Assembly (NCBI RefSeq): GCF_003432075.1
Contig: NZ_QWBU01000007.1
Coordinates: forward strand, 62,001 to 126,000
Direction: 5' to 3'
DNA from: Shinella sp. WSJ-2
GTDB lineage: Bacteria; Pseudomonadota; Alphaproteobacteria; Rhizobiales; Rhizobiaceae
Length of the DNA stretch: 64,000 bases
Part shown: one piece after another, positions 1-9,257 of the stretch
How the letters are laid out: each line of letters starts with the position of its first letter
Numbering within the stretch: the first letter of the stretch is position 1
Notes under the pieces: model-generated
The model's input: only the letters and a program-made list of their open reading frames with translations
Database searches by the model: none
What the model was told of the DNA's origin: nothing
Made by a program: the position numbers and the translations under genes

Positions 1-1
1 C

Positions 2-226
2 CTCGGCGGTCAGAAGCCGGCCGAAGGCACCCAGCAGAACCAGGGCACGCAGAACAACACGAACACCACAAACCAGACTCCGACGACGACCGGCACCGAC
101 GCCGTTCCGACCGAAGGCGGCGCGGCAACCGGAACCGGCACCACCACGACGACGACGGGCACCGGCACCACGGGTGGTGCGACCACGGGCACGGGCGGCA
201 ACGCCGGCGTCCCGAGCGGCCAGTAA
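2..226 (+). CDS. secG: SecG preprotein translocase subunit, C-terminal part (5' partial)
   Basis: The frame starting at base 2 is open from the window edge to TAA at 224-226 and gives about 74 residues of Gln/Asn/Thr/Gly-rich tail ending VPSGQ. No membrane segment is present, so the identity rests on two things. Rhizobial SecG proteins carry a long low-complexity tail of this kind after their two membrane helices. secG also usually lies directly upstream of pyrG in this group. SecG assists SecYEG-dependent export in the inner membrane. A strong hairpin follows the stop codon. It could be another protein with a Thr/Gly tail, because the diagnostic part lies outside the window. Confidence 0.65.
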   Translation, partial: LGGQKPAEGTQQNQGTQNNTNTTNQTPTTTGTDAVPTEGGAATGTGTTTTTTGTGTTGGATTGTGGNAGVPSGQ

Positions 227-248
227 GCCGCAAAAGCAAAAACAAACC

Positions 249-280
249 GGCCGGTTGGATCAATCCAACCGGCCTTCTTC
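249..280 (+). terminator. Rho-independent terminator after secG
   Basis: An 11-bp perfect stem (GGCCGGTTGGA at 249-259, complement at 264-274) with loop TCAA is followed by the T-rich TTCTTCTGTG. It sits 23 bases after the secG stop and before pyrG. Confidence 0.85.
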
Positions 281-287
281 TGTGTAA

Positions 288-2000
<1,713 letters not shown>

Positions 2001-2022
2001 GTGTAGCAATCTCGTTTTGAGA

Positions 2023-2055
2023 ACCGCCCGGTGCCGCAAGCACCGGGCGGTTTTT
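2023..2055. terminator. Bidirectional terminator between pyrG and the MATE gene
   Basis: An 11-bp stem (ACCGCCCGGTG at 2023-2033, complement at 2041-2051) is followed by a T-run on the plus strand. It lies between the convergent pyrG and MATE genes, and its right end touches the MATE stop codon at 2054-2056. Confidence 0.85.
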
Positions 2056-3415
2056 ATTGGGCGCCCGCGCGCCGCGTTGCTTGCCGTAACGTGACGGCTG
2101 TAAGGGCAAGCAGCAACGCATCTGCCGCCGGCATGGCGAACCAGATGCCGCTTTCTCCGAACAGCGTGGTCAGGGCTAGCACAAGCGGCATGGTGAAGAG
2201 ATAGGGTTTTGCGAGGCTCAGCAAGGCCGCGCGTTTCGCATCGCCAATCGCCTGAAAGGAGCCGGCAATGACCATGAGCGGGCCGGAGACGATGTAGAGC
2301 GCTGCCATGATCGGCATGATGCGCGTCACCGCGGAGATGACTGACGCATCCGCGACGAACAGGCCGGCAATCTGGACGGGCATAGTGACGAGCAGGATTT
2401 CGATGCAGAGGCAATAGACGAGCACGGCGACGAGGCCGAGGCGCAGCACCGCATTGGCGCGCTGCGTCAGGCCGGCACCATGGTTGTTGCCGAGGATCGT
2501 CTGCACGGCCTGGCTCATGCCGAGCAGTGGTAGATAGGCGAAGGTCAGGATGCGGGTGACGATGCCATAGGCCGTGACCAGTGTTTCATATGCGCTGCCT
2601 GCCGAGATTTGCAGGGCGGCGATGACCGCGGCGGATGCGAGCGCGAGACCGATGAAGCCGAGGCTTTGCGGTGCGCCAAGCGTCAGGATGCCGCGTGTCG
2701 ATTCGGACAGACGGGACGGTTTGCCCAGGATGTCCGCGAGGCGCAGGTTCGTCTTCCCGACAGTCCTGAACACCAAGAGAAAGCCGAGCGCCAAGAGTTG
2801 CGCCAACACGGTTCCGAGCGCGGAGCCGGTGACGCCAAGGTCGAACCCCACGATCAGGATATAGTTGAAGGCCAGGTTGGCGAGCGAGACGAAGAGGCTC
2901 GCCAGCGCCATCAGCCCGACGCGCCCCTCGCAGCGAAGCGCATCGACATTGACGGCCAGCAGCAGTTGGAGCGGCGAGAAGTAGACGACGATTGCGATAT
3001 AGCGATAGGCCAAGATTTCGAGCACCGGCGCGCCATTGGCGATGGCGGCGATGAGGGCGGGACCAACGGCGAGGAAGGCCAGGATGAAGGCCGCGCCGAT
3101 GGCCAGTGCCAGCCAGTGGGCAGCGGCGAAGACGCTGCGGGCCGCCGGCAGGTCGCCCGCGCCCAGACGACGGGCGAGCAGGCTCGCCATACCGCTGCCG
3201 ACGAGGGTTGCAAGCGCCACCAGCAGCATGAAGATGGGAAAGACCGCCGTGACAGCGGCGACGGCCTCCGGCCCGGCATAGAGGCCAAGCATCACGGCAT
3301 CCATGATGGTCAGAAGCCCGTTCATGCTCATGACGAAGACGATGGGTGCGGCCGTCCTGGCGAAAAGCGCGCCGAGTGGCGTGGTCAGAAATGGGTTGGA
3401 ATGGTCTTGCGACAT
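2054..3415 (-). CDS. MATE family multidrug/Na+ antiporter
   Basis: This 453-residue integral membrane protein has about twelve hydrophobic segments arranged as two similar halves. It shows MATE-type features: a start region TTPLGALFARTAAPIVFVM, GSGMASLLARRLGAGD near residue 75, and a second-half repeat around LGAPQSLGFIGLALAS and GMSQAVQTILGNNHGAG. MATE proteins export cationic drugs or metabolites using Na+ or H+. The start at 3415 has a GGAG-type ribosome site. The frame continues far upstream, but that extension overlaps the neighbouring gene in another frame and is not protein-like. The substrate cannot be predicted. Confidence 0.9.
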   Translation of the reverse strand: MSQDHSNPFLTTPLGALFARTAAPIVFVMSMNGLLTIMDAVMLGLYAGPEAVAAVTAVFPIFMLLVALATLVGSGMASLLARRLGAGDLPAARSVFAAAHWLALAIGAAFILAFLAVGPALIAAIANGAPVLEILAYRYIAIVVYFSPLQLLLAVNVDALRCEGRVGLMALASLFVSLANLAFNYILIVGFDLGVTGSALGTVLAQLLALGFLLVFRTVGKTNLRLADILGKPSRLSESTRGILTLGAPQSLGFIGLALASAAVIAALQISAGSAYETLVTAYGIVTRILTFAYLPLLGMSQAVQTILGNNHGAGLTQRANAVLRLGLVAVLVYCLCIEILLVTMPVQIAGLFVADASVISAVTRIMPIMAALYIVSGPLMVIAGSFQAIGDAKRAALLSLAKPYLFTMPLVLALTTLFGESGIWFAMPAADALLLALTAVTLRQATRRAGAQ

Positions 3416-3601
3416 CCCGCTCTCCTCATATGCATTTCGATGGGAGGGAGGAGCTCGCATTGCCTGCCGCACGAAATGCTTCGAGGGTCGGGGTCGTCCA
3501 AGATCAGATTTCACCGGGACTTTCGTCTGCGAGCGGCAGGTATCTGAAACCTTGATGTGCTCGTTACCGGTGCGGCACGATGGCGTCAAGCCGTGAGCGT
3601 G

Positions 3602-3627
3602 AAGGCCCGGCGCGGTGGCCGGGCCTT
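3602..3627 (-). terminator. Possible terminator of the MFS gene
   Basis: A 9-bp GC stem (AAGGCCCGG at 3602-3610, complement at 3619-3627) lies just past the MFS stop codon on the minus strand. The following T-tract is very weak, so this may be only an mRNA-stabilising hairpin. Confidence 0.4.
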
Positions 3628-3633
3628 GCGGGC

Positions 3634-4857
3634 CTATTCGGCGGCCTGCGGCAGCGGGCAGACGTCGCCGTCGCAATCCTCGCCGGCAAGCGAGCGCTGG
3701 CCGAGCGCGATGGTCAAGGTAGCGCTGGCACCGGCGACGACGGAGACCCAGAAGCCGTGGTGCGGGCCGAATGTGTCGACGGCCCATCCCGCAACGAAAG
3801 CGCCCAGCGCCATGCCGATCCCGATACCGGTCGTGACCCAGGTGACGCCTTCCGTCAGCATGGCCTCGGGCACGCGGCGTTCGACGATGCCGAAGGCGGT
3901 GATGAAGGTCGGCGAGATGGCGACGCCGCTGACGAAGACGGCGACGGCGAGCAGCGGCACCGAGCCGGCAAAGGGCAGCGGCAAGGCGGTGAGCGCCAGA
4001 ATGGTGACGGCGATCATCAGCTGCTTCTGCAAGGCCAGTTTCGGGTTCAGAGCACCGAGCACGAGGCCGACGACGAAGGAGCCGATGGCATAGACGCCGA
4101 TGACGAGGCTTGCGGCATTCGGCTGGCCGAGATCCTTGGTGATGGCGACCGCGCTGACTTCGGCCGTGGCGAAAGTGGCGCCGACGAAGACAAGCGCGAG
4201 CGTGATGATCTGGATCGGGCGCAGGCGGATGGCCGACTTCTGCGGCGCGCTGCCGACGACATGGCGGACAGTGGGTTCCGTTCCCCGTTGCAGCACGAAG
4301 GCGAGGGTGCCGAGCGCCAGGAAGGCGGTGCTGATCAGCATGCCGGCCTCCGGGAAGAGTGCGACGGCAAGGCCGACCGAGAGCGACGCGCCGGCAATAT
4401 AGACCAGCTCGTCGGCCGCCGATTCGAAGGCGAAGGCGGTGTTGAGCTCCGGACGATCGCGGAAGAGTTCGGTCCAGCGGGCGCGCAGCATGGCGGGCAT
4501 GCTGGGCATGGCGGCGGCAAGCAGCGCGGAGGCAAACAGTGTCCAGACCGGCCAGCCCTGGTTTGCAGCGGCAATCAGCGTGAGGAAGGCGACGACGGAG
4601 ACGATGGTCGTCGGCGTCAGCACGGCCGACTGGCCGTAGCGATCGACGGCGCGGGAGATCTGCGGGGCGATCAGGGCGTTGGTCAGCGCATAGGTCGCCG
4701 AAACGGCGCCGGCGAGCCAATATTCACCATGGGTCTGCGACAGCATGGCGACAATACCGATCGGCGCCATGGCGATGGGAAGGCGGGCGAGAAAGCCGGC
4801 GGCGGAGAACCCCTTGGTTCCCGGCACGCTGAAAATTTCCTTGTACGGGTTGGACAT
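3634..4857 (-). CDS. MFS family transporter (predicted efflux)
   Basis: This 407-residue protein has about twelve membrane segments and an MFS-like half-repeat. The cytoplasmic loop after segment 2 (PQISRAVDRYGQS) resembles the MFS motif around D-R-x-G. The start MSNPYKEIF at 4857 is chosen because AGGAG lies about 8 bases upstream. The frame runs further to 4983, but that stretch is the operator region. It is divergent from a TetR regulator across about 120 bp with three palindromes, the usual layout for a repressor-controlled exporter. The tail is Cys/Asp-rich (EDCDGDVC). Substrate unknown. Confidence 0.9.
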   Translation of the reverse strand: MSNPYKEIFSVPGTKGFSAAGFLARLPIAMAPIGIVAMLSQTHGEYWLAGAVSATYALTNALIAPQISRAVDRYGQSAVLTPTTIVSVVAFLTLIAAANQGWPVWTLFASALLAAAMPSMPAMLRARWTELFRDRPELNTAFAFESAADELVYIAGASLSVGLAVALFPEAGMLISTAFLALGTLAFVLQRGTEPTVRHVVGSAPQKSAIRLRPIQIITLALVFVGATFATAEVSAVAITKDLGQPNAASLVIGVYAIGSFVVGLVLGALNPKLALQKQLMIAVTILALTALPLPFAGSVPLLAVAVFVSGVAISPTFITAFGIVERRVPEAMLTEGVTWVTTGIGIGMALGAFVAGWAVDTFGPHHGFWVSVVAGASATLTIALGQRSLAGEDCDGDVCPLPQAAE

Positions 4858-4893
4858 GGCCTGCTCCTGTAAACGGGCGGTTCCACCACTTAC

Positions 4894-4959
4894 ATACGTG
4901 GCGTATATCCAGGAAATAGTTGCATACGTGGCGTATGTCAAATAAAATACGCAACGTAT
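4894..4959. promoter_or_regulatory. Three tandem TetR-type operator palindromes
   Basis: Three copies of ATACG-N3-CGTAT lie at 4894-4906, 4924-4936 and 4947-4959. The spacers are TGG, TGG and CAA, and the centres are 30 and 23 bp apart. They fill the gap between the divergent MFS and tetR genes. A palindrome of this size in this place is what a TetR dimer would bind. The assignment to this regulator is an inference. Confidence 0.75.
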
Positions 4960-4975
4960 GTGAATAGGAGATGCC

Positions 4976-5566
4976 ATGCGCAAACCGCGCGAGGAAATGA
5001 TTGCCGAAACAAGGGCAAAGCTGATTGCCGCCGGCCGCCGGGCCTTCGGTACGGTCGGCTATGCCGATGCGTCCATGGATGATTTTACCGCAAGCGCCGG
5101 GCTGACGCGTGGCGCGCTCTACCATCATTTCGGCGACAAGAAGGGGCTGCTCCAGGCCGTGATGCGCGAAATCGACGCGGAGATGACAGTGCGGCTCAAC
5201 CGGATCTCGGCGGCCGCGCCCAACCGCTGGCAAGGTTTTGTCGATGAATGCGTCGCCTATATCGAAATGGCGCTGGAGCCGGAAATCCAGCGCATCATGT
5301 TCCGCGATGGGCCGGCGGTGCTGGGCGATGTCTCGCAATGGCCGACGAGCCGGGGCTGTATCGCCGCACTCAGCCGCAGCATCGACCAGCTGAAGGCGGA
5401 GGGAACGATGGCCGAGATCGACACCGAAGCCGCCGCCCGCCTGATCAATGGCGCCAGCAGCCATGCGGCGCTCTGGATCGCAAATTCGGACGATCCGGAA
5501 GATACGTCCAAGCGCGCCGTGCGCGGCTTCCGCACCGTGCTGGACGGTCTGCGCGCCAAAGCTTGA
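4976..5566 (+). CDS. TetR/AcrR family transcriptional regulator
   Basis: This 196-residue protein has a TetR N-terminal helix-turn-helix (about residues 10-60, with recognition helix TRGALYHHFGDKKGLL) and a helical ligand-binding C-terminal domain. The ATG at 4976 is preceded by AGGAG at 4966-4970. It lies divergent to the MFS exporter, with three palindromic operator copies between them. It very likely represses the exporter and itself until an inducer binds. The inducer is unknown. Confidence 0.92.
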   Translation: MRKPREEMIAETRAKLIAAGRRAFGTVGYADASMDDFTASAGLTRGALYHHFGDKKGLLQAVMREIDAEMTVRLNRISAAAPNRWQGFVDECVAYIEMALEPEIQRIMFRDGPAVLGDVSQWPTSRGCIAALSRSIDQLKAEGTMAEIDTEAAARLINGASSHAALWIANSDDPEDTSKRAVRGFRTVLDGLRAKA

Positions 5567-5572
5567 GGCGCG

Positions 5573-6724
5573 TCAGGAGCCCGCCGGAGCTTCCTTGAGT
5601 TCGCAGGCTTCGGTGCCGATCGTCATTGTGTTGCCGCGCCAGTCGATGGTGCCGCCGATCCAGGCGCGCAGCCAGATGGCCGGCATCATGATATCGCGCA
5701 CCATCATCGCCGGCACGGACCAGCGCGACAGATGCCAGCCCTTGGAGCGCGCAAGGGCCAATTCCGGCAGGTAGATGCCGGCCAGAACCATCAGGACGGC
5801 GGGCAGAAGCGTCATCTCGCCAAGGGCCACGGCGACGAGCGCAAGCAGCAGCGGCGGCAGCACGCCCAGCAGAATTTCCGGCGCGAAGAAGCTCGGGAAG
5901 GTGACGCGGCGCAGGCGCGACCAGCGGGCCTGTCGCGACCAGATCTCCTGTTCGGTACGGCGGCCGAGTGGCTGCTCGAACGGGGAGGAGACGAGATGGA
6001 CCTTCAGGCCGAGCCGATTCACCAGTTTGGTGGAGGCGGCGTCTTCGGCGATTTCGGCATTCAGCGCATGGATGCCGCCGTTTGCATCGAGCATCGGCTT
6101 GTACCAGAGCATGCTCTTGCCCTGCGCAAAGCCCAGCCCGAGGGCCTCGCCGGCATATTGCCAGCGCGCCTGCTGGGTGTTGAGGAACATGCATTCCACC
6201 TCCGCCCAGAAACCCTCCGGGCGCGAGCCGAGCGGCGTGGAGCAGACGAGGCCGGTGCTGTTGCGCCAGCTGCCCATGAGATGCTGGATGTAGTCCGCCG
6301 GCATCAGCACGTTGGAATCGGCGAGGATTACCCAGTCGTATCGCGCGGCCTGCCAGCCCTTCACGCAATTGTTCAGCTTCGGATTGGCGCTGATGCGGTC
6401 GTCGCCGATCAGGATGCGCATCTCGATTTCGGGATGGGCGGCGGCGGTCTTTTCGATGAGCGGGATGATCGGATCGTTGCCTTGGGCGACGCAGAACAGC
6501 AGCTCATAGCGCGGCCAGGAGAGACGGAAGGCCCGCTCCAGCGTTTCGCCGGTAAAATTCTCGATGCCGCGAACGGGGATGACGATGGAGACCGGCGGCT
6601 TCTTGCGCAGGTCCGGCGGCGGCGCGCCCATGGCATCCAGCCGCCTGCCGGCAATGAGGATGCTCGCGAGATTGGTCGCGACGAGAGCGCCCGAAGCGAG
6701 GGCGAAGGCCTGGGCCATGTCCAT
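5573..6724 (-). CDS. Family 2 glycosyltransferase, ceramide-glucosyltransferase-like
   Basis: This 383-residue membrane-bound glycosyltransferase has an N-terminal anchor (about residues 5-27) followed by a GT-A fold starting VSIVIPVRG. It carries the three signature elements of GT21 enzymes: an acidic site ADSN (D136), a second acidic site AED (D228) and the acceptor motif RQARW (264-268). The C-terminus holds two or three more hydrophobic segments. GT21 enzymes move a sugar from UDP-sugar to ceramide, and bacterial members are known in agrobacteria. An HpnI-like role in hopanoid modification is the main alternative. No other sphingolipid gene lies nearby. Confidence 0.8.
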   Translation of the reverse strand: MDMAQAFALASGALVATNLASILIAGRRLDAMGAPPPDLRKKPPVSIVIPVRGIENFTGETLERAFRLSWPRYELLFCVAQGNDPIIPLIEKTAAAHPEIEMRILIGDDRISANPKLNNCVKGWQAARYDWVILADSNVLMPADYIQHLMGSWRNSTGLVCSTPLGSRPEGFWAEVECMFLNTQQARWQYAGEALGLGFAQGKSMLWYKPMLDANGGIHALNAEIAEDAASTKLVNRLGLKVHLVSSPFEQPLGRRTEQEIWSRQARWSRLRRVTFPSFFAPEILLGVLPPLLLALVAVALGEMTLLPAVLMVLAGIYLPELALARSKGWHLSRWSVPAMMVRDIMMPAIWLRAWIGGTIDWRGNTMTIGTEACELKEAPAGS

Positions 6725-6870
6725 TCACGCAGTCTCCGAAAGGCGCCACGCTTTCTGGCGGCGGCCGGGTGCATTCATGCGCGAAGGAACACCATTGTCA
6801 TATGACAGGGGAATGACGGGCAGGGTTTCTCCCCTCCGCTAGGACACGAAGGGGATGGAAAGAGGGCGCT

Positions 6871-7416
6871 TTACGACAGGTATTCCGCCGTCGTCGTGAC
6901 CTTGCCGTAGCCGAATTCCAGCGCCGACATGATGGTGGCGTGCACCTGGGCGGCCGGCACGACCGAATCGCCGAAAGCCTTGTCGCGCGTGGCGCAGGCA
7001 TCGTGCACCACCGTCAGGTCATAACCGAGATCGGCGGCGGCGCGGGCGGTGGCGTCGATGCAGACGTCGCTCATGGCGCCCAGGACGACGACCTCCTCGA
7101 TGCCGCCGGCCTTGAGCCTGTCCTGAAGAACGGTGTCGCGGAAGGAATTGGGGTAGTTCTTGATGACGACGGTATCGCCGGCTTCCGGCTTCACCGCGGC
7201 GATTGGCTCGATGCCATCCGTGTTGGGCGCGAAGAGCGGCGAATCGGCTTCCAGCGAGACGTGATGGACATGGACGATCGTGTCGCCGCGGCAGCGGGCG
7301 GCCGCGACGACACGGGCGGCATTGTCGGCTGCGGCGTCGATGCCTTCAAGCGCGAAGCTGCCGGTGGCGAGATAATCCTTCTGGAGATCGACGATGATGA
7401 CGGCGCGTTTGCTCAT
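6871..7416 (-). CDS. Isochorismatase-family cysteine hydrolase
   Basis: This 181-residue cytoplasmic hydrolase has the catalytic triad of the family: D10 (VDLQKDY), K86 (VIKNYPNSF) and C119 (GAMSDVCIDAT). The start at 7416 follows an AGGAAGGA ribosome site. The frame stays open far upstream, but that part lies opposite the neighbouring gene. It is divergent from a GlxA-type regulator. The same pairing occurs in many proteobacteria, and the regulator probably controls it. The substrate is unknown (nicotinamide-like amides and isochorismate-like ethers are family options). Confidence 0.9.
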   Translation of the reverse strand: MSKRAVIIVDLQKDYLATGSFALEGIDAAADNAARVVAAARCRGDTIVHVHHVSLEADSPLFAPNTDGIEPIAAVKPEAGDTVVIKNYPNSFRDTVLQDRLKAGGIEEVVVLGAMSDVCIDATARAAADLGYDLTVVHDACATRDKAFGDSVVPAAQVHATIMSALEFGYGKVTTTAEYLS

Positions 7417-7471
7417 GGCAAATCCTTCCTCGGTTGATGTCATGGACATTCTTCCGCCATCCTGCCATCTC

Positions 7472-7484
7472 TCGCCATTGGCGA
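7472..7484. promoter_or_regulatory. Candidate operator between the hydrolase and the GlxA-like regulator
   Basis: A perfect inverted repeat TCGCCA-T-TGGCGA lies in the 96-bp gap between these divergent genes. It is short, so it could be chance. Its place fits control of both promoters. Confidence 0.4.
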
Positions 7485-7512
7485 TACCGACATAATCAAG
7501 GGTGAAAGTGAC

Positions 7513-8472
7513 ATGGTCTCCTCGGCCGAAATCGGACTGGTGATCTATCCCGGCGCACAGATGGCGGCCGTGCTTGGCATGACCGACCTTTTCAATTCGG
7601 CGACCCGTATGGCACAGCGGAAATGCGGGGCGGGGGCGAAAATCCGAGTCAGCCACTGGCGACTGGAGGACGGCAGGCCGGTGCGGACGGATGCAAGCGA
7701 TGCGACGGATGCGGCCACGCAGCCGGCCGTGCTGGTGCTGCCGCCGGCGCTTGGCGATGCGATCCGGCGCGAGGAGGCGGCGCCCTTTGCCGCCTGGCTG
7801 CGCGAATGCCATGCCTCCGGCATCCAGCTCGCCTCGATCTGCGCCGGCGCCTTCGTGCTTGGCGAGACGGGCCTGCTTTCCGGCCGCACGATCACCACCA
7901 ACTGGGTGATCGCCGAAACCTTCGAACTGCGCTTTCCCGACGTGACCGTCGATACGGACCGGCTGCTCAGCGAGGACGGCGATATCGTCACGGCCGGCGG
8001 CGTGATGGCCTGGGTCGATCTCGGGCTGAAGCTGATCGACCGCTTTCTCGGGCCGACGATCATGCTGGAAGTCGCCCGGCAGTTCGTCGTCGATCCGCCC
8101 GGCCGCGAGCAGCGCTATTACAGCACCTTCTCGCCGCGTCTGCTGCATGGCGATGCGGCGATCCTCAAGGTGCAGCATTTCCTTCAGGCGAACGAGGCGC
8201 GGGAAACCGCGATCGATGTGCTGGCCGCGCAGGCGGGGCTGGAGGAGCGGACGTTTCTGCGGCGTTTCCGCAAGGCGACGGGGCTGACAACCTCGGATTA
8301 TTGCCAGCGCCTGCGCGTTGCCAAGGCGCAGGAACTGTTGCAGTTCACCACCCGCTCGGTGGACAGCGTCGCCGTCGATGTCGGCTACAACGATCCCGGC
8401 GCGTTCCGGAAGGTTTTTGGCCGCATCGTCGGGTTGACGCCGGGCGATTATCGCAAGCGTTTCCGGTCCTAG
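7513..8472 (+). CDS. GlxA-type transcriptional regulator (DJ-1/PfpI domain + AraC HTH)
   Basis: This 319-residue protein has an N-terminal DJ-1/PfpI-like domain (about residues 5-190) with the nucleophile-elbow-like SICAGAFVLGETGLLSG. The C-terminal AraC-type double helix-turn-helix (about 215-317) includes LAAQAGLEERTFLRRFRK and SVAVDVGYNDPGAFRKVFG. Members act as transcription activators. The PfpI part is thought to sense a ligand rather than cleave peptides. The divergent hydrolase gene is the likely target. Confidence 0.9.
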   Translation: MVSSAEIGLVIYPGAQMAAVLGMTDLFNSATRMAQRKCGAGAKIRVSHWRLEDGRPVRTDASDATDAATQPAVLVLPPALGDAIRREEAAPFAAWLRECHASGIQLASICAGAFVLGETGLLSGRTITTNWVIAETFELRFPDVTVDTDRLLSEDGDIVTAGGVMAWVDLGLKLIDRFLGPTIMLEVARQFVVDPPGREQRYYSTFSPRLLHGDAAILKVQHFLQANEARETAIDVLAAQAGLEERTFLRRFRKATGLTTSDYCQRLRVAKAQELLQFTTRSVDSVAVDVGYNDPGAFRKVFGRIVGLTPGDYRKRFRS

Positions 8473-8537
8473 AATCTGTCGTGTTCAGGATGAATCCATA
8501 AATCGGATTCTTTCGGATCGGGGAAGACGCCGTTGGG

Positions 8538-8831
8538 CTATGGTTGTGCGTCCCAGCCATCCTGGTATTTCGTCCAAGGTTGGCCACTGGCAACGCGTGT
8601 TGCCGACCAGCCTGGAGGAAGGCTGGCTATTTCTTCAAGGTAAGGATGTCGTTCGATGACCTCTGACATAGCCACAACGAGCGCCATTGCCATGTCGGTT
8701 GAGGCCTCGTTCATAAACGCCCAGGAGCCGTCGTCTTCGTAATGCGTCACGATGAGGACCGGATGACCGTCGATCACGGATTGGCACGTGATACAGGCCA
8801 CGGTCGGTGCTTGATCGAACTTCCAACTCAT
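8538..8831 (-). CDS. Small conserved-type hypothetical protein
   Basis: This 97-residue soluble protein begins MSWKFDQAPTVACITC. The central stretch VLIVTHYEDDGSWAF resembles the beta-strand core of small proteins that are often annotated as immunity or DUF2185-like, but I cannot assign a family. It has two Cys in a CxxC arrangement near residue 15 and several Trp. An AGGAAG ribosome site precedes the start, which supports a real gene. It lies head-to-head with a decayed IS transposase, so it may have arrived with mobile DNA. Confidence 0.6.
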   Translation of the reverse strand: MSWKFDQAPTVACITCQSVIDGHPVLIVTHYEDDGSWAFMNEASTDMAMALVVAMSEVIERHPYLEEIASLPPGWSATRVASGQPWTKYQDGWDAQP

Positions 8832-8869
8832 AGTCTTCCTATCCGGCTAAATTCTGATTCAGCGTCGGT

Positions 8870-9257
8870 ATGAGTCGATATGACCTGACCGATTTCGAGT
8901 GGCGTGTGATCGAACCGCTCCTGCCCAAAAGACCACGAGGCGTGCTGCGTGTCGATGACCGGCAGGTGCTGAACCACATCTTCTAGGTGTTGCGGCCCGG
9001 TGTGCCCTGACGCGACCTGCCCGAACGCTACCGGCCTCGCCCCACCTGTTACAACCGCTTCGTGAGGTGACGGAAGGCAGGCGTATGGGATCGGATGATG
9101 GACGCCATCACCGCTGCCCACGACGGGACATCCAGATGATCGACAGCACTTCCGACGCATCGCCAACCGTTACAAGAAGCTCGCTTAAAACTTCCTCGCA
9201 ATGGTTAAGCCTGCCTTCGTGCGGCCGTGGCTCCGCTTCAATGAGTTTGCGACCTAG
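8870..9257 (+). pseudogene. Degenerate IS5-family (IS427-like) transposase remnant
   Basis: Conceptual translation from ATG 8870 gives MSRYDLTDFEWRVIEPLLPK, then DDRQVLNHIF*VLRPG and RDLPERYRPRPTCYNRFVR*RKAGVWDRMMDAI, the known N-terminal pattern of IS5-type transposases. After a frameshift near 9130 and loss of the whole catalytic middle, the C-terminal pattern RRIANRYKKLA*NFLAM resumes in another frame and stops at 9255-9257. At least three in-frame stops sit where family members have Trp (TGG to TAG or TGA). No terminal repeats or target duplication could be recognised. It is non-functional. Confidence 0.85.

Noticed and set aside
2-226. Thr/Gly codon repeats as a microsatellite.
   Set aside because: They lie in frame within the secG tail, and low-complexity tails are usual for this protein in rhizobia.
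2054-4720. A single 888-codon frame that would fuse the MATE protein to a long N-terminal part.
   Set aside because: The upstream part overlaps the MFS gene in another frame and is Arg/His-rich nonsense. The MATE start at 3415 has its own ribosome site.
3580-4872. Plus-strand open frame of 430 codons opposite the MFS gene.
   Set aside because: Shadow of the transporter: Asp/Gly/Glu/Arg-rich, with no ribosome site and no fold.
4893-4960. Short repeats that might suggest a CRISPR array.
   Set aside because: Only three 13-bp palindromes with 10-17 bp between them, in a TetR promoter: operators, not CRISPR repeats.
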